Of a stretch of 64,000 bases of DNA, positions 18,475-31,516 are shown in pieces (position 1 is the stretch's first letter; each line of letters starts with the position of its first letter). The translations under genes were made by a program, and so were the position numbers. The notes beneath the pieces are model-generated. The model did not search any database. It was not told the DNA's origin and worked only from the letters and a program-made list of their open reading frames with translations. Origin of the DNA: Rhodoferax sp. U2-2l (GTDB taxonomy: Bacteria > Pseudomonadota > Gammaproteobacteria > Burkholderiales > Burkholderiaceae_C); the NCBI RefSeq assembly GCF_020594515.1, contig NZ_JAJCTH010000009.1, forward strand, positions 106,386 through 170,385, given 5' to 3'.

Positions 18475-21400
18475 TCAGCCCGACAGCGGCTTAAGCAACT
18501 CCGCCAAATCACTCTCGCTAAACAGCGGCTGTTTGCGCCCCACCGAGCCGCTGTACATGCTGTCGGCCAGTGAGGCTTTGCGCTCTTGCAGCGCCAGGAT
18601 GCGTTCCTCGATGGTGCCTTGGGCCACCAGTTTGACAACCCACACACTTTGCGTCTGGCCGATGCGGTGGGCGCGGTCGGTGGCCTGGGCTTCCACCGCC
18701 GGGTTCCACCAGGGATCAAAATGGATCACGGTGTCGGCCTGGGGCAGGTTCAGGCCGGTGCCACCGGCTTTCAAGCTGATTAAAAACAGCGGCACCGCGC
18801 CGTTGGTGAACTGGCTGATGATCTCGTCGCGCTTCTGGCTCTGGCCGGTGAGTTTGACCCACTTCAGATCCCGCTTTTTGAGTTCCGCTTCGATCAGGGT
18901 CAGCATGCTGGTGAACTGCGAGAACAGCAAAATGCGCCGCCCCTCGGCCAGCATCTCGGGCAGCAACTCCATCAGCTGCTCAAGTTTGGCTGAGGTTTTG
19001 ACTTTTTTGGCGGCGTCGAGCTTGAGCAAGTGCGGGTCGCAGCAGACCTGACGTAATTTCAGCAGCGCGTCCAGGATGGTGATTTGTGACTTGGCCAAAC
19101 CCTTGGTACTCAGCGCCTCGCGCACGGTTTTCTCCATGCCGAGGCGGATGGTTTCGTACAGGTCGGCCTGTTTTCCAGCCAGCTCCACGCGCATCACGGT
19201 CTCGACCTTGGGCGGCAACTCATGTGCCACCAGCGCCTTGGTGCGGCGCAGCATGAACGGGGTGACGCGCGCGCGTAATTGCTGCAGTGCCTCGGGGTCA
19301 CCCTGTTTTTCGATCGGGTGGCGAAACAGCTCGGTAAAACGTTTCTGGCTGCCCAGAGACCCCGGCATCAAGAAGTGGAACAGGCTCCATAACTCACCCA
19401 GGTTGTTTTCCATCGGTGTGCCTGAGAGGCACAGCCGGTGCCGGGTGCTCAGTTCGGCCACCACCTGGGCGGCCTGGGTGGCGGCGTTTTTGATGTTCTG
19501 CGCCTCGTCCAGCACCACCAGGTGCCATTGGCCTTGTAACCAGCCTTCGCGGTCACGCGGCAGCAGCGAATACGGGGCGATAACGATGTCGTGCTCATGG
19601 GTGCTGCCACTGACCTCGTGGCGGTCCGCACCGTGGATCACCAGGCAACGCAGGCCGGGGCAAAAGCGCTCGGCCTCGCGGCGCCAGTTGCCCATCAGGC
19701 TCACCGGCGCAATGATCAGCGCGGGGGCAGTCAGGCGGCCAGCGTCTTTTTCGATCTGGATGTGGGCCAGGGTTTGCAGGGTTTTGCCCAGGCCCATGTC
19801 GTCGGCCAGGATGCCCGCCAGGCCGTACGTGCGCAAAAACTGCAACCAGTTCACGCCCTGCTGCTGATAGGGGCGCAGCGTGGCTTGTACGCTGGCCGGG
19901 ATGCTCACCTGCGGCAACTCAGTGCGGCCGCTCAAGCGTTGTACCAGCTCGCGCAGCTGTTGGGCGCCGTCCCACACCGCGCCTTCGCCCAGCGCGGCGG
20001 TGGTGCGCATCGCGTCCAGGCGCGAGAGTTTGAGGCTCTCACCCGTGAAGTCGTGGGTGTTGTCCCCCACCAGCTCCAGCAGCGCGCCAAGCCAGGGTTT
20101 GAGGTTGTCGGTCGGCAGGCGGATGAAGCCGCCTTCGGGCTTGGGCAGGTAAACAAAGGGCGGCAGATCGGGCAGGCCGGTGGTGGCATCCCGCGGGCTC
20201 AAAGCGGCGGTGCTGATCAAGGTGGGCAGCAGTGGCAGGATGTTGTGGCGCTGGCCGTTGATCTCCATGCCCAAGCTCAGGTCAAACCAGGGTGAGGTGG
20301 CCTCGTCGTCACCCTGCGCTTGTATGTCCACATCCAGGGCGCTGGCGTGGCTGATCCAGTGGTTCAAGCTCTCGTCGAGCGTGATCTCGAACCCTGCCTC
20401 GCGCAGCGGCGCGTAGTCGCTGTCGACCAATTGCAGCCAGCGCTGTTGTGATGTATTGCCGGGAATACCAAAACCACCGTGGCCCTGGCTGGCAAAACCC
20501 CAGTCGCGCAGGCGCACGATGGCTTCCAGCTCACTTTGGGGGTCGCGCTGCAGCATGACGCGGCCTTGCGGGCCGTCCACCAGCACGGTGTTGCCCTGGC
20601 CCACCCACCAGCCTCGGTAACCGGCGTAGTCAAAACTCAGGTGCATCAGCATCAGGCCCTCAACACGCACCAGGTCTGGCGGCACTGCTTGCAGGTACAG
20701 GCAGGCTTTTGGGGTGATGTTTTTCAGCCTAGGCAGTTGCTCCAGCACCGGCGGCGGTGGCACCGGGCCAAGCTGAGCCATCAACTCAGGCTGGTACTTT
20801 TTGAGCGACTCGGCTTTGAGCGGCGGGGTTTTGAGCAACACCGCAATCTGGCCCAGGCTCATGCCTTGCAGGTCCACCAGGCCGCAGCGACCATTGACAC
20901 TGTCCAGGTACAGCGGCGGGTTGTTCAGGCACAGCTTGGCCTGGCCGTCGCCGAGTTTGGCGCGCAGGGCCCAGCCCGCGCGGTGGTTGATGTTCTGGCC
21001 CACCTCAAACCACTCCCAGGTCAGGGTGAGTGGCTCGCCCCATAACACCGGTGTGCCGGGCTGGCTGGGGGGCACCAGCACATACAGGCGGCCGGTGCTG
21101 GCGGTTTTTTCCAGAATCTGCAGACCGTATTTGCCCTCGGGCGTGATTTTGTTGCGGGCGCTGTAGCTGTAGTAGTACTGGATCGAGCTGCCCGGCATGG
21201 CACGCATGAGCTGCAGCACATCGTGGTCGGTGTCGCTGGCCTGGTCGTAAATCGGCTGGCCGCGCTCGGGCTGGAACTTCATCGCCTTGGCGCGTGACCA
21301 GCCACCGCTGACCTTGGGGTAGGCGATGACCACCTCCAGGCTCAGTTGCGGGCTCGGGCCTTGCGGGTTGAGGACGGACAGCAGGTACAAAAACTGCTCG

Positions 21401-21948
21401 GGTCGCTCTGCCGGGGCACCGGAGCGGCTGGGTTTGGGCAGTGTCGGCAGCGCACTGGTGGTATGGCTGGCGGTGCGGGACAGTTCACCCAGCCAGCGGA
21501 TCAGCTGGTTGTCGGCCTCCAGTTGTTCGGCCGCCTGATGGCGTGCCACATCGGCCAGGCGCTGGGCTTCGCGTTGTTCCGGGGTGCTGGCGGTATCGGC
21601 GCTGTTGCTGTTTTCCAGCAGCAGTTTGCCCCGGTAGGCCGCCTTGATCATCAGCGCCACCGCGTGTTTGCACTGGTAACCCACAGGGCAGGTGCAGTCG
21701 CTGTCCCAGCTGCGCAGCTGGCCGCCTGCGCCCAGGCTGAGTTCCACCTCCACCTGGTAGGGCTCGTGCTGGCTGCCTTGCACCTCGCCCTCCAGCAGCC
21801 AGTGTTTCTGGACGGGGGTGATGCTCAGGCTTTGCACCTTCTGGTTGCGGTACAGGTCCAGCGCCCGGCCATACACCGCGGCACTCGCACGCTGCGCCAG
21901 CGAGGCGAGGTCGAGCCAGAGTCCCTGGGGAGCGTTTGTGTGAGGCAT
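18475..21948 (-). CDS. SWIM zinc-finger SNF2-family DEAD/DEAH helicase, 1157 aa
   Basis: A large Swi2/Snf2 ATPase that probably remodels nucleoprotein complexes or translocates on DNA. A SWIM zinc finger ([15 protein letters not shown], about residues 84-98) lies near the N-terminus, followed by ~550 residues of middle region. The SNF2 core includes [45 protein letters not shown], and the helicase C part [43 protein letters not shown]. It is a chromosomal family seen in many proteobacteria with poorly defined function. The only Shine-Dalgarno before ATG 21946-21948 is AGAGG contributed by the intergenic palindrome 21951-22004. Not obviously linked to the defence operon 15 kb away. Confidence 0.9.
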   Translation of the reverse strand: MPHTNAPQGLWLDLASLAQRASAAVYGRALDLYRNQKVQSLSITPVQKHWLLEGEVQGSQHEPYQVEVELSLGAGGQLRSWDSDCTCPVGYQCKHAVALMIKAAYRGKLLLENSNSADTASTPEQREAQRLADVARHQAAEQLEADNQLIRWLGELSRTASHTTSALPTLPKPSRSGAPAERPEQFLYLLSVLNPQGPSPQLSLEVVIAYPKVSGGWSRAKAMKFQPERGQPIYDQASDTDHDVLQLMRAMPGSSIQYYYSYSARNKITPEGKYGLQILEKTASTGRLYVLVPPSQPGTPVLWGEPLTLTWEWFEVGQNINHRAGWALRAKLGDGQAKLCLNNPPLYLDSVNGRCGLVDLQGMSLGQIAVLLKTPPLKAESLKKYQPELMAQLGPVPPPPVLEQLPRLKNITPKACLYLQAVPPDLVRVEGLMLMHLSFDYAGYRGWWVGQGNTVLVDGPQGRVMLQRDPQSELEAIVRLRDWGFASQGHGGFGIPGNTSQQRWLQLVDSDYAPLREAGFEITLDESLNHWISHASALDVDIQAQGDDEATSPWFDLSLGMEINGQRHNILPLLPTLISTAALSPRDATTGLPDLPPFVYLPKPEGGFIRLPTDNLKPWLGALLELVGDNTHDFTGESLKLSRLDAMRTTAALGEGAVWDGAQQLRELVQRLSGRTELPQVSIPASVQATLRPYQQQGVNWLQFLRTYGLAGILADDMGLGKTLQTLAHIQIEKDAGRLTAPALIIAPVSLMGNWRREAERFCPGLRCLVIHGADRHEVSGSTHEHDIVIAPYSLLPRDREGWLQGQWHLVVLDEAQNIKNAATQAAQVVAELSTRHRLCLSGTPMENNLGELWSLFHFLMPGSLGSQKRFTELFRHPIEKQGDPEALQQLRARVTPFMLRRTKALVAHELPPKVETVMRVELAGKQADLYETIRLGMEKTVREALSTKGLAKSQITILDALLKLRQVCCDPHLLKLDAAKKVKTSAKLEQLMELLPEMLAEGRRILLFSQFTSMLTLIEAELKKRDLKWVKLTGQSQKRDEIISQFTNGAVPLFLISLKAGGTGLNLPQADTVIHFDPWWNPAVEAQATDRAHRIGQTQSVWVVKLVAQGTIEERILALQERKASLADSMYSGSVGRKQPLFSESDLAELLKPLSG

Positions 21949-21950
21949 AA

Positions 21951-22004
21951 AATTGGCCTCTAGCCCTTGTCTATAAAGGGTGGTTAGCTATAAAAATTGG
22001 TAGT
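21951..22004. repeat. Comamonadaceae-type intergenic palindrome
   Basis: AAATTGGCCTCTAGCCCTTG...AAGGGTGGTTAGCTATAAAAATT: near-palindromic ends with a CCCTT..AAGGG stem. From memory, closely similar palindromes (ending in GGCCTCTAGC / TAGCTAT) are scattered between genes in Acidovorax, Polaromonas and Rhodoferax. It fills the gap between lipA and the SNF2 gene and supplies the latter's ribosome-binding site. Confidence 0.55.
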
Positions 22005-22007
22005 TCC

Positions 22008-23003
22008 TCAGAGGCTGGCCATCGCGTGCCCGGCCTGCTGGTCGGCATGGTAGCTGGAACGCACCATGGCGCCGACTGCGGCGTGGCTGAAGCCCATCTC
22101 GTACGCTTTGGTTTTGAACATCTTGAACACGTCCGGATGCACATAACGTTTGACCGTCAGGTGGCTGGTACTGGGCGCGAGGTACTGGCCGATGGTCAGC
22201 ATGTTGATGCCATGGTCACGCATGTCCTGCATGGTCTGCAGGATTTCCTCGTCGGTTTCGCCCAGGCCAACCATGATGCCGCTCTTGGTGGGCACGTCAG
22301 GGAACAGGGCCTTGAACTTTTTGAGCAGGTTCAGGCTGAACTGGTAGTCCGAGCCGGGGCGGGCCTCGCGGTAGAGGCGCGGGATGGTTTCCAGGTTGTG
22401 GTTCATCACATCGGGCGGCGCGGCCTTCAAGATCTCCAGTGCGCGGTCATCGCGGCCCCGGAAGTCGGGCACCAGTACCTCGATCTGGGTGTGTGGTGAT
22501 TTGGCGCGAATCTGCTCGATACAGGCCACAAAGTGCCCGGCGCCACCGTCGCGCAGGTCATCGCGGTCCACGCTGGTGATCACCACGTACTTGAGTTTGA
22601 GCTGGGCAATCGTGTTGGCCAGGTTGACGGGTTCGTTCACATCCAGCGGGTCGGGGCGGCCATGGCCCACGTCACAAAACGGGCAGCGCCGGGTGCACTT
22701 GTCACCCATGATCATGAAGGTGGCCGTGCCTTTGCCAAAACATTCACCGATGTTGGGGCAACTGGCTTCCTCACACACGGTGACCAGTTTGTTGCTGCGC
22801 AACACGTCCTTGATTTCGTAGAAACGGGTGCTGGGGCTGCCGGCCTTGACGCGAATCCACTCGGGTTTGCGCAAGATCTCGCCTTGCACCACCTTGACCG
22901 GGATGCGCGACAGCTTGGCCGCAGCCTTTTGTTTGGCGGTGGGGTCGTAGTTCTCGGCGGATTGCGCCTCGCGCACGGTGGGGTGGTCGGTGGGGGTGGT
23001 CAT
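22008..23003 (-). CDS. lipA: Lipoyl synthase LipA, 331 aa
   Basis: A radical-SAM enzyme inserting two sulfurs into octanoyl groups on lipoyl-dependent proteins. The auxiliary 4Fe-4S motif [12 protein letters not shown] and the radical-SAM motif [10 protein letters not shown] are intact, as are [13 protein letters not shown] and the terminal RSSYHADQQ with the conserved RSSY serine. It follows lipB by 59 nt on the same strand; together they make protein-bound lipoate. Confidence 0.97.
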   Translation of the reverse strand: MTTPTDHPTVREAQSAENYDPTAKQKAAAKLSRIPVKVVQGEILRKPEWIRVKAGSPSTRFYEIKDVLRSNKLVTVCEEASCPNIGECFGKGTATFMIMGDKCTRRCPFCDVGHGRPDPLDVNEPVNLANTIAQLKLKYVVITSVDRDDLRDGGAGHFVACIEQIRAKSPHTQIEVLVPDFRGRDDRALEILKAAPPDVMNHNLETIPRLYREARPGSDYQFSLNLLKKFKALFPDVPTKSGIMVGLGETDEEILQTMQDMRDHGINMLTIGQYLAPSTSHLTVKRYVHPDVFKMFKTKAYEMGFSHAAVGAMVRSSYHADQQAGHAMASL

Positions 23004-23062
23004 AGGGTGTTGGATGGGTCGGCAGGGCCGCGGTTAATCAGAGACGCGGCCAGTGCGGGTTG

Positions 23063-23797
23063 TCAGGGCGCCAGGTAAGTCGCCAGCTTGTTGGCCAGAA
23101 CGTCAGCCGCTTCTTGCCAGGAAACGTGGGTGCCAATTGTAGAAAGATCAACGGTTTGCAGCGCCTGGTAGCCACATGGGTTGATACGCGAGTAGGGTTC
23201 CAGGTCCATCGCCACGTTCAGCGCCACCCCGTGGTAGGTGCAATTGCGGCTGACCTTGATGCCCAAAGCCGCGATCTTGCCCACGCCGGTGAAGTCGGGC
23301 ACAGGCGCCGATCTGGTCGGATTGGCTGGGTGTTCATGACCTTCTGCTGTGTCTGTTGCCCGCTTCATGGGCCGCTGCGGCAGCATCGCGTGTGAGCCCG
23401 GGTCATCCAGGCGCACATAAATCCCTGGCGCGCCTGCCACACGGTGCCCCGTCACGCCAAAGTGCAGCAGCGTACGGATCACCGCTTCTTCAATCCGATA
23501 GACGTACTCCTTGACAAAATACCCGGCCCGTTTGAGGTCCAGCAGCGGGTAGGCCACCACCTGTCCCGGCCCGTGGTAGGTGACCTGGCCGCCACGGTTG
23601 GTCTGGATCACCGGGACGTCACCCGGATTAAAAATGTGCTCCTTTTTGCCCGCCAGACCTTGGGTGTAAACGGGATCGTGCTCGCACACCCAGAGCTGAT
23701 CCGGCGTGGTGTCGGTGCGCGCAAGTGTGAATGCCTGCATGGCCTCGTAAGTGGGCAGGTAGGCCACGCGACCCAAGAATTGGGGTTGCATCATCAC
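23063..23797 (-). CDS. lipB: Octanoyltransferase LipB, 244 aa
   Basis: Transfers octanoate from acyl carrier protein to lipoyl domains, the step before LipA. Motifs: [22 protein letters not shown], the lysine region [12 protein letters not shown] (K174), HGVALNV and the acyl-thioester cysteine in INPCGY (C208). Odd: about 38 extra residues (roughly 131-169, rich in Pro, His, Arg) lie between GAPGIYVRL and the GKIA motif, making the protein longer than the usual ~215 aa. The gap to ybeD is 2 nt, so the pair is coupled. Confidence 0.95.
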   Translation of the reverse strand: MMMQPQFLGRVAYLPTYEAMQAFTLARTDTTPDQLWVCEHDPVYTQGLAGKKEHIFNPGDVPVIQTNRGGQVTYHGPGQVVAYPLLDLKRAGYFVKEYVYRIEEAVIRTLLHFGVTGHRVAGAPGIYVRLDDPGSHAMLPQRPMKRATDTAEGHEHPANPTRSAPVPDFTGVGKIAALGIKVSRNCTYHGVALNVAMDLEPYSRINPCGYQALQTVDLSTIGTHVSWQEAADVLANKLATYLAP

Positions 23798-23799
23798 GG

Positions 23800-24096
23800 C
23801 TACAGCACCACCTTGACCATCGGGTGGGTCGAGAGGGTGCGGTAGAGCTCATCGAGTTGCTCCCGGCTGGTGGCGGTGACGGTGAGGGTCACACCGAGAT
23901 AGTTGCCACCCTTGCTGGGGCGCAGCTCCACGGTGCCCGGGTCAAAGCCGGGGTCAAACTGCTGGGCGATGTGGGTCAAGGCGGGGACCAGTTGGTCGGG
24001 TTTGATGCCCATCACCTTGATCGGAAACTGGCACGGATAGGTGATCAGCGAAGCGGCTGGTGCATCGGACGGGGAGTGTTCTGGCGGGTTGGTCAT
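23800..24096 (-). CDS. ybeD: YbeD/DUF493 family protein, 98 aa
   Basis: A small ACT-like alpha/beta protein of uncertain role that is almost always placed before lipB. The signature [44 protein letters not shown] and the ending VKVVL identify it. A regulatory role, suggested by its ACT-like fold, is family inference. It is the first gene of ybeD-lipB-lipA and is divergent from the atp operon. Confidence 0.93.
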   Translation of the reverse strand: MTNPPEHSPSDAPAASLITYPCQFPIKVMGIKPDQLVPALTHIAQQFDPGFDPGTVELRPSKGGNYLGVTLTVTATSREQLDELYRTLSTHPMVKVVL

Positions 24097-24140
24097 GGTC
24101 GTGTGGCGGTTCGGGCTGCCGATTCGGGTGGGTTTCTACC

Positions 24141-24146
24141 TATAAT
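24141..24146 (+). promoter_or_regulatory. Candidate -10 element of the atp operon
   Basis: A perfect TATAAT sits 50 nt before atpI in the ybeD-atpI divergent region. No good -35 lies 16-18 nt upstream, so activity or an activator is uncertain. Confidence 0.45.
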
Positions 24147-24195
24147 CAAAGGCTTATCTGACAAAAGCCGAGCCTGTAAAGTAATCGTAATCTTA

Positions 24196-24705
24196 ATGGC
24201 GACAATAGCACCTACGGGAGCACCGGGCTCTGAATCAGATGGCGAGCCGGACGATTTTGTCCCGCTGACACCTGAGCAGGCGGCAGCGATCCGTGCGGCC
24301 AACCCGTCGACATCACCCTGGTGGGTGGTGGCTGGTCAAATCGTGTTGGGTGTGCTGGTCGTTATGGTGGCCTGGCTCTGGTTTGATGAAAGAGTTGCCA
24401 AATCCGTTGCGTGTGGTGTGATGGCGGTGGTGGTTCCGGCGGCAGTGTTTGCTCGCGGGTTGACCAGCCAGTTCGCCAGGGTCAACGTGGGTGCGGCGGT
24501 GATGAGCTTCTTTTTGTGGGAGCTGGTCAAGATAGTAGTGACGCTGGGCATTCTTTTTGCTGCCCATCGTCTGGTGGCAGGTTTGAGCTGGCCGGCAATG
24601 CTGGTTGGTCTGGTTGTTACCGTCAAGGTGTATTGGTTGGCGTTGGCGTTCAGACGCAAAGGCAAGCCGGTGCTGGTTTTAACGCCTCATGGCAAAAGTA
24701 ACTGA
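24196..24705 (+). CDS. atpI: ATP synthase accessory protein AtpI, 169 aa
   Basis: A small membrane protein (four predicted helices after a ~35-residue hydrophilic N-terminus) that helps assemble the c-ring. Helix segments are seen at WWVVAGQIVLGVLVVMVAWLWF, SVACGVMAVVVPAAVFARG, AVMSFFLWELVKIVVTLGILF and WPAMLVGLVVTVKVYWLALAF. Start ATG 24196 lacks a clear Shine-Dalgarno; the frame extends far upstream but only as antisense to ybeD and lipB. First gene of the atp operon. Confidence 0.85.
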   Translation: MATIAPTGAPGSESDGEPDDFVPLTPEQAAAIRAANPSTSPWWVVAGQIVLGVLVVMVAWLWFDERVAKSVACGVMAVVVPAAVFARGLTSQFARVNVGAAVMSFFLWELVKIVVTLGILFAAHRLVAGLSWPAMLVGLVVTVKVYWLALAFRRKGKPVLVLTPHGKSN

Positions 24706-24719
24706 TGTAAGAGTGACCG

Positions 24720-25610
24720 ATGGCTACTGAAGAACACGCTGCACAACAAGGCCCGACCGCTGGTGAATACATTGGTCACCACCTGACCCATCTTCAATCG
24801 TCCAAGCAAACGGGTGTGATCGACATGTCCGTGTTCAACCTGGACTCCATTTTTTGGGCGGTCCTGGTGGGTTGTCTGGGTATGTTTTTCATGTGGCGGG
24901 TCGCCAAGAGCGTCACGTCTGGGGTGCCTGGGCGGATGCAGGCGGCGGTCGAAATTCTGCTGGAGATGGTTGACACCCAGGCCAAAGGCATCATTCACAA
25001 CGCCGAGTCGCGCAAGTTTGTGAGTCCTTTGGCGCTGACGGTCTTTGTCTGGGTGTTCTTGATGAATTCCATGGACTTTTTGCCGGTGGATCTGATTCCG
25101 CTGATTTGGGAGATGATTTACGCTGCGGCAGGCCATGATCCGCACCATGCTTACATGCGGGTGGTGCCAACGGCTGATTTGTCCACCACGCTGGCCATGT
25201 CGACATCGGTTTTGTTGGTCTGTCTCTACTACAACGTCAAGATCAAGGGTGCAGGCGGTTGGGTGCATGAGTTGGTCACGGCGCCGTTTGGTACCAGTAA
25301 GAATCCCCTGTTCGCCATTCCGTTGGGTGTGCTGAACGTCGCGATGCAATTGATTGAATTCACGGCCAAGACGGTCTCGCACGGCATGCGACTGTTTGGC
25401 AACATGTATGCGGGCGAGCTGGTGTTCATGCTGATTGCGCTGATGGGTGCGGTTGGTTTTGGCTCTGCCACAGGTATTGCTCTCTGGTTCGGTCATGTGC
25501 TGGCAGGCACCGGCTGGGCAATATTCCACATTTTGATCGTGACGCTGCAAGCGTTCATTTTCATGATGTTGACTCTGGTGTATGTGGGTCAAGCGCACGA
25601 CCATCACTAA
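24720..25610 (+). CDS. atpB: F-type ATP synthase subunit a, 296 aa
   Basis: The membrane stator subunit forming the proton half-channels against the c-ring. The essential arginine lies in HGMRLFGNMYAGELVFMLI; FVWVFLMNSMDFLPVDLIP is the conserved helix end, and the C-terminal helix LQAFIFMMLTLVYVGQAHDHH is typical. 14 nt after atpI. Confidence 0.97.
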   Translation: MATEEHAAQQGPTAGEYIGHHLTHLQSSKQTGVIDMSVFNLDSIFWAVLVGCLGMFFMWRVAKSVTSGVPGRMQAAVEILLEMVDTQAKGIIHNAESRKFVSPLALTVFVWVFLMNSMDFLPVDLIPLIWEMIYAAAGHDPHHAYMRVVPTADLSTTLAMSTSVLLVCLYYNVKIKGAGGWVHELVTAPFGTSKNPLFAIPLGVLNVAMQLIEFTAKTVSHGMRLFGNMYAGELVFMLIALMGAVGFGSATGIALWFGHVLAGTGWAIFHILIVTLQAFIFMMLTLVYVGQAHDHH

Positions 25611-25672
25611 CAATTTGTCAGTAGGTTTCGTTATCTTTTTTCTTTTCAACTTGAATCCATAGGAGCTCTTAA

Positions 25673-25921
<249 letters not shown>

Positions 25922-25957
25922 GTCCTTTGCCTTTCACTGATCTAGAGAGGTGTTGTT

Positions 25958-26428
25958 GTGAGTATTAACGCAACATTCTTCGCGCAGATGGCGGTGTTTT
26001 TCCTGTTGGTGATGTTCACGATGAAACTCGTGTGGCCACCGATAGCCAAGGCACTCGACGACCGCGCACAGAAAATCGCAGACGGCCTCGCAGCTGCTGA
26101 CAAAGCCAAGTCCGAACTTTCATCTGCCAACCGGCGTGTGGAAGAAGAGTTGGTCAAATCGCGCACCGAGACGGCCAGTCGTTTGGCAGATGCTGAGCGT
26201 CGTGCTTTGAGCATCATCGAAGAGGCCAAGGCCAAAGCCGCGGAAGAGGGCAGCAAAATTGTTGCTGCTGCCAAGGCAGAAGCCGAGCAGCAAACGGTGA
26301 AGGCTCGCGAAGCTTTGCGTGAGCAAGTTGCCGCGCTGGCTGTCAAAGGTGCCGAGCAGATCTTGCGCAAGGAAGTCAACGCTGGCGTCCATGCTGACTT
26401 GTTGAATCGTTTGAAGACCGAGCTCTAA
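25958..26428 (+). CDS. atpF: F-type ATP synthase subunit b, 156 aa
   Basis: The peripheral-stalk subunit: one N-terminal membrane helix ([25 protein letters not shown]) followed by a long Ala/Glu/Lys-rich helix. GTG start at 25958 with GAGAGG upstream. Ends 9 nt before atpH. Confidence 0.97.
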   Translation: MSINATFFAQMAVFFLLVMFTMKLVWPPIAKALDDRAQKIADGLAAADKAKSELSSANRRVEEELVKSRTETASRLADAERRALSIIEEAKAKAAEEGSKIVAAAKAEAEQQTVKAREALREQVAALAVKGAEQILRKEVNAGVHADLLNRLKTEL

Positions 26429-26437
26429 GAGAACAAC

Positions 26438-26968
26438 ATGGCTGAACTTGCCACTATTGCACGTCCCTACGCTGAAGCCCTGTTCAAGGCTTGTGGTGCT
26501 GATGCCAAAACGGTCCTGGGCTGGCTTGATGAGCTGGCTTGTGTTGCCGCAGAGCCTCAGTTGCTGCAGTTTGCAGACAGTCCCAAAGCCACATCGGACC
26601 AGGTGTATGGCGTGATTTCTGGTGTCATGAAAACGGCTTTGAGCGTGCATGCCCAGAATTTCCTGCGTACGGTGATCGCGAACAACCGGCTGGCTTTCCT
26701 GCCTGAAATTGCCTCGCAATTTCGCGCGCTGGCCAATGCCAAAAGCGGCTCCAGTGATGCTGTGGTGTACAGCGCCTTCCCGATCGATGGCGCCGCCCTT
26801 GCGGAAACCGCCAAGGTGCTTGAGCAGCGGTTTGGCCGCAAGCTCAACGTGTCTGTGCAATTGCAGCCCGATCTGATCGGCGGCATCAGGGTGGTCATAG
26901 GTGACGAAGTTCTTGACACATCCGTCAAGGCCCGTTTGGAACAAATGAAAGTGGCTTTAACGGCTTGA
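26438..26968 (+). CDS. atpH: F-type ATP synthase subunit delta, 176 aa
   Basis: Links the peripheral stalk to the top of F1. N-terminal [14 protein letters not shown] and the C-terminal [28 protein letters not shown] are diagnostic. Complete and colinear with the operon. Confidence 0.97.
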   Translation: MAELATIARPYAEALFKACGADAKTVLGWLDELACVAAEPQLLQFADSPKATSDQVYGVISGVMKTALSVHAQNFLRTVIANNRLAFLPEIASQFRALANAKSGSSDAVVYSAFPIDGAALAETAKVLEQRFGRKLNVSVQLQPDLIGGIRVVIGDEVLDTSVKARLEQMKVALTA

Positions 26969-27016
26969 GGCTTTGCCGCAAACCGTCAGCCCATTTAATG
27001 AAAGAAGGAAAGAGTC

Positions 27017-28570
27017 ATGCAACTCAATCCCGCAGAAATTTCTGAACTGATCAAGAGCCGTATTGAGGGCCTGTCCGCCGTAGCAGACATCCGCAATCAA
27101 GGCACGGTTGTGTCCGTCACGGACGGTATTTGCCGCATCCATGGCTTGTCTGACGTGATGCAAGGCGAAATGCTTGAATTCCCCGCCGGCTCCGACGGCC
27201 AGCCCACCTATGGCTTGGCGCTCAATCTGGAGCGTGATTCGGTGGGCTCGGTGATTTTGGGTGAATACGAACACATTTCGGAAGGTGACACGGTCAAGTG
27301 CACCGGCCGTATTCTCGAAGTGCCGGTGGGCCCTGAGCTCAAAGGCCGTGTGGTCAACGCGCTGGGTCAGCCGATCGACGGCAAAGGCCCGATCAACGCC
27401 AAGATGACCGACGTGATCGAAAAAGTGGCGCCGGGCGTGATTGCTCGTCAGTCCGTGGACCAGCCGATGCAAACCGGTCTGAAGTCCATTGACTCCATGG
27501 TGCCCGTGGGTCGTGGTCAGCGCGAGTTGATCATTGGTGACCGTCAGACCGGCAAAACCGCCGTAGCGATTGACGCCATCATCAACCAGAAGGGTCAGAA
27601 CATGACCTGCGTTTACGTTGCGATCGGCCAAAAAGCCTCCAGCGTGAAAAACGTGGTGCGTTCACTGGAACAAGCTGGCGCGATGGAATACACCATTGTG
27701 GTCGCTGCTACGGCTTCCGAGTCGGCAGCGATGCAGTATGTAGCCGCCTACTCTGGCTGCACCATGGGTGAGTACTTCCGTGACCGTGGTCAGGACGCAT
27801 TGATTGTTTATGACGACTTGTCCAAACAAGCTGTGGCTTATCGTCAGGTGTCGCTGTTGTTGCGCCGTCCTCCGGGCCGCGAAGCTTACCCCGGCGACGT
27901 GTTCTACCTCCACAGCCGTCTGCTCGAGCGTGCCGCTCGCGTGAACGCTGATTACGTTGAAGCCTTCACCAAGGGTGAAGTCAAAGGCAAGACTGGTTCT
28001 TTGACCGCTTTGCCGATCATTGAAACGCAAGCCGGTGACGTGTCTGCCTTCGTGCCGACCAACGTGATCTCGATCACCGACGGCCAGATCTTCCTGGAAA
28101 CTTCTCTGTTCAACGCCGGTATCCGCCCAGCGATCAACGCCGGTATCTCGGTGTCCCGCGTCGGTGGTGCTGCACAGACCAAGCTGATCAAGAACCTGTC
28201 CGGCGGTATCCGTACCGACCTGGCGCAGTACCGCGAACTGGCCGCGTTTGCACAGTTTGCGTCTGACCTGGACGAAGCGACCCGCAAGCAGCTGGACCGT
28301 GGTGCCCGTGTGACCGAGTTGCTCAAGCAAGCCCAGTACAGCCCACAGCCCATTTCGATCATGGGTGCGACGCTGTTCTCCGTCAACAAGGGCTTCCTAG
28401 ACGACATCCCGGTCAACAAGGTTCTGGCGTTTGAGCACGGTTTGCATGGCTACCTGAAAGACAAACACGCTGCCTTGCTGGCCAAGCTGGAAGCTGCACG
28501 CGCGATGGACAAGGACGCCGAAGCTGAACTGAGCACCGCCGTTGCCGCATTCAAGAAGTCGTTTGCCTAA
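27017..28570 (+). CDS. atpA: F-type ATP synthase subunit alpha, 517 aa
   Basis: The non-catalytic nucleotide-binding F1 subunit. Walker [16 protein letters not shown] lies near residue 173, and the arginine-finger region [13 protein letters not shown] follows. Start [13 protein letters not shown] with GAAGGAAAGAG upstream. Length normal. Confidence 0.99.
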   Translation: MQLNPAEISELIKSRIEGLSAVADIRNQGTVVSVTDGICRIHGLSDVMQGEMLEFPAGSDGQPTYGLALNLERDSVGSVILGEYEHISEGDTVKCTGRILEVPVGPELKGRVVNALGQPIDGKGPINAKMTDVIEKVAPGVIARQSVDQPMQTGLKSIDSMVPVGRGQRELIIGDRQTGKTAVAIDAIINQKGQNMTCVYVAIGQKASSVKNVVRSLEQAGAMEYTIVVAATASESAAMQYVAAYSGCTMGEYFRDRGQDALIVYDDLSKQAVAYRQVSLLLRRPPGREAYPGDVFYLHSRLLERAARVNADYVEAFTKGEVKGKTGSLTALPIIETQAGDVSAFVPTNVISITDGQIFLETSLFNAGIRPAINAGISVSRVGGAAQTKLIKNLSGGIRTDLAQYRELAAFAQFASDLDEATRKQLDRGARVTELLKQAQYSPQPISIMGATLFSVNKGFLDDIPVNKVLAFEHGLHGYLKDKHAALLAKLEAARAMDKDAEAELSTAVAAFKKSFA

Positions 28571-28599
28571 AGTCACCTCGCAAACAGAAGGAGACTGAT

Positions 28600-29496
28600 A
28601 TGGCAACTGGCAAGGAAATACGCGGCAAGATCAAAAACTTCGAAAGCACGAAGAAGATCACCAAGGCCATGGAGATGATTTCCGTCTCCAAGATGCGTAA
28701 AGCCCAAGAACGCATGCGCGCTGCACGGCCGTACACCGAAAAGGTGCGCAACATTGCGGCGCATCTGGGTCAGGCCAATCCTGAGTACGTGCACCCGTTC
28801 ATGAAAATCAATGACGCCAATGTCGTTGGCATGATCGTGGTGACCACGGACAAGGGGCTGTGCGGCGGTTTGAACACCAACGTATTGCGTGGTGTGACCA
28901 ACAAGCTGCGTGAGGTGCAGTCTGAAGGCATGAGCACCCAGGCGGTGGCCATTGGCAACAAGGGCCTGGGGTTCCTGAATCGCGTGGGCGCCAAAGTGGT
29001 GGCGCATGTGACGCAGTTGGGTGATCGTCCTCATCTTGAACGCCTGATTGGCCCGGTCAAGGTGCTGCTGGATGCCTACGCACGCGGCGAGCTCAAAGTG
29101 GTCTACCTGACCTACACCCGCTTCGTCAACACGATGAAGCAGGAAGTGGTCATGGAGCAACTGCTGCCACGTTCGGTCGGCCAAATGAACGAGGAAACGC
29201 GTGCCAGCGAGGCGGTCAGCGGTGAAAAACACGGCTGGGACTACATTTACGAGCCCGATGCGCAGTCCGTCATTGATGACTTGATCGTCCGTTACGTGGA
29301 AGCACTGGTGTTCCAGGCGGTCGCTGAAAACATGGCGTCTGAGCACGCCGCCCGCATGGTCGCCATGAAGGCAGCCACCGACAATGCAGGCAATGTGATT
29401 GGTGAACTGAAGCTGGTTTACAACAAGACCCGCCAGGCAGCCATCACCAAAGAGTTGTCAGAAATCGTCTCCGGCGCCGCCGCAATCGCTGCCTGA
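28600..29496 (+). CDS. atpG: F-type ATP synthase subunit gamma, 298 aa
   Basis: The rotating central shaft. N-terminal helix [35 protein letters not shown] and the C-terminal helix [25 protein letters not shown] form the coiled coil; [11 protein letters not shown] is conserved. Slightly longer than the E. coli protein. AAGGAG Shine-Dalgarno. Confidence 0.98.
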   Translation: MATGKEIRGKIKNFESTKKITKAMEMISVSKMRKAQERMRAARPYTEKVRNIAAHLGQANPEYVHPFMKINDANVVGMIVVTTDKGLCGGLNTNVLRGVTNKLREVQSEGMSTQAVAIGNKGLGFLNRVGAKVVAHVTQLGDRPHLERLIGPVKVLLDAYARGELKVVYLTYTRFVNTMKQEVVMEQLLPRSVGQMNEETRASEAVSGEKHGWDYIYEPDAQSVIDDLIVRYVEALVFQAVAENMASEHAARMVAMKAATDNAGNVIGELKLVYNKTRQAAITKELSEIVSGAAAIAA

Positions 29497-29516
29497 TCAC
29501 TCTTTCAGCGAATTAG

Positions 29517-30974
<1,458 letters not shown>

Positions 30975-31024
30975 TGATTTTGCGGGACAGTCTCTAGCGC
31001 TGTCCCCAACTGATTAGGAAAAAA

Positions 31025-31441
31025 ATGAACACTATTCACGTTGATGTGGTCAGTGCCGAAGAGTCCATCTTCTCTGGCGAGGCGCGTTTTGTGGCCTTGC
31101 CGGGTGAAGCGGGCGAGCTGGGCATTTACCCCCGCCACACGCCGCTGATCACCCGCATCAAGGCGGGGTCGGTGCGCATCGAAATGGCGGATGGCGGCGA
31201 AGAGTTTGTTTTCGTCGCTGGCGGCATCCTTGAAGTCCAACCCGACTGCGTGACCGTGTTGTCTGACACGGCCATTCGCGGCAAAGACCTGGACGACGAG
31301 AAAGCCAACGAAGCCAGGCAAGCGGCTGAAGAGGCCATGAAAAACGCCAAGACTGACCTGGATTTGGCCAAGGCCTCATCCGAGTTGGCGATCATGGCGG
31401 CGCAAATCAGCGCGTTGCGCCGGTATCGCGGCAAGAAGTAA
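31025..31441 (+). CDS. atpC: F-type ATP synthase subunit epsilon, 138 aa
   Basis: The regulatory subunit that can inhibit ATP hydrolysis. An N-terminal beta-sandwich ([37 protein letters not shown]) is followed by the two-helix C-terminal domain ([16 protein letters not shown] onwards). Last gene of the operon, followed by a terminator 20 nt on. Confidence 0.98.
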   Translation: MNTIHVDVVSAEESIFSGEARFVALPGEAGELGIYPRHTPLITRIKAGSVRIEMADGGEEFVFVAGGILEVQPDCVTVLSDTAIRGKDLDDEKANEARQAAEEAMKNAKTDLDLAKASSELAIMAAQISALRRYRGKK

Positions 31442-31458
31442 GGCTTCTGGCGCAAAAC

Positions 31459-31487
31459 AAAAAGCCCGGTCTAACCGGGCTTTTTTG
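31459..31487 (+). terminator. Terminator of the atp operon, probably bidirectional
   Basis: AGCCCGG (31463-31469) pairs with CCGGGCT (31475-31481) around a 5-nt loop, flanked by A-runs on the left and six T on the right. The A-run could also end the convergent TPM operon. Confidence 0.88.
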
Positions 31488-31516
31488 TGGGCGCTTGATC
31501 GCCGCGTGTCCCAACC

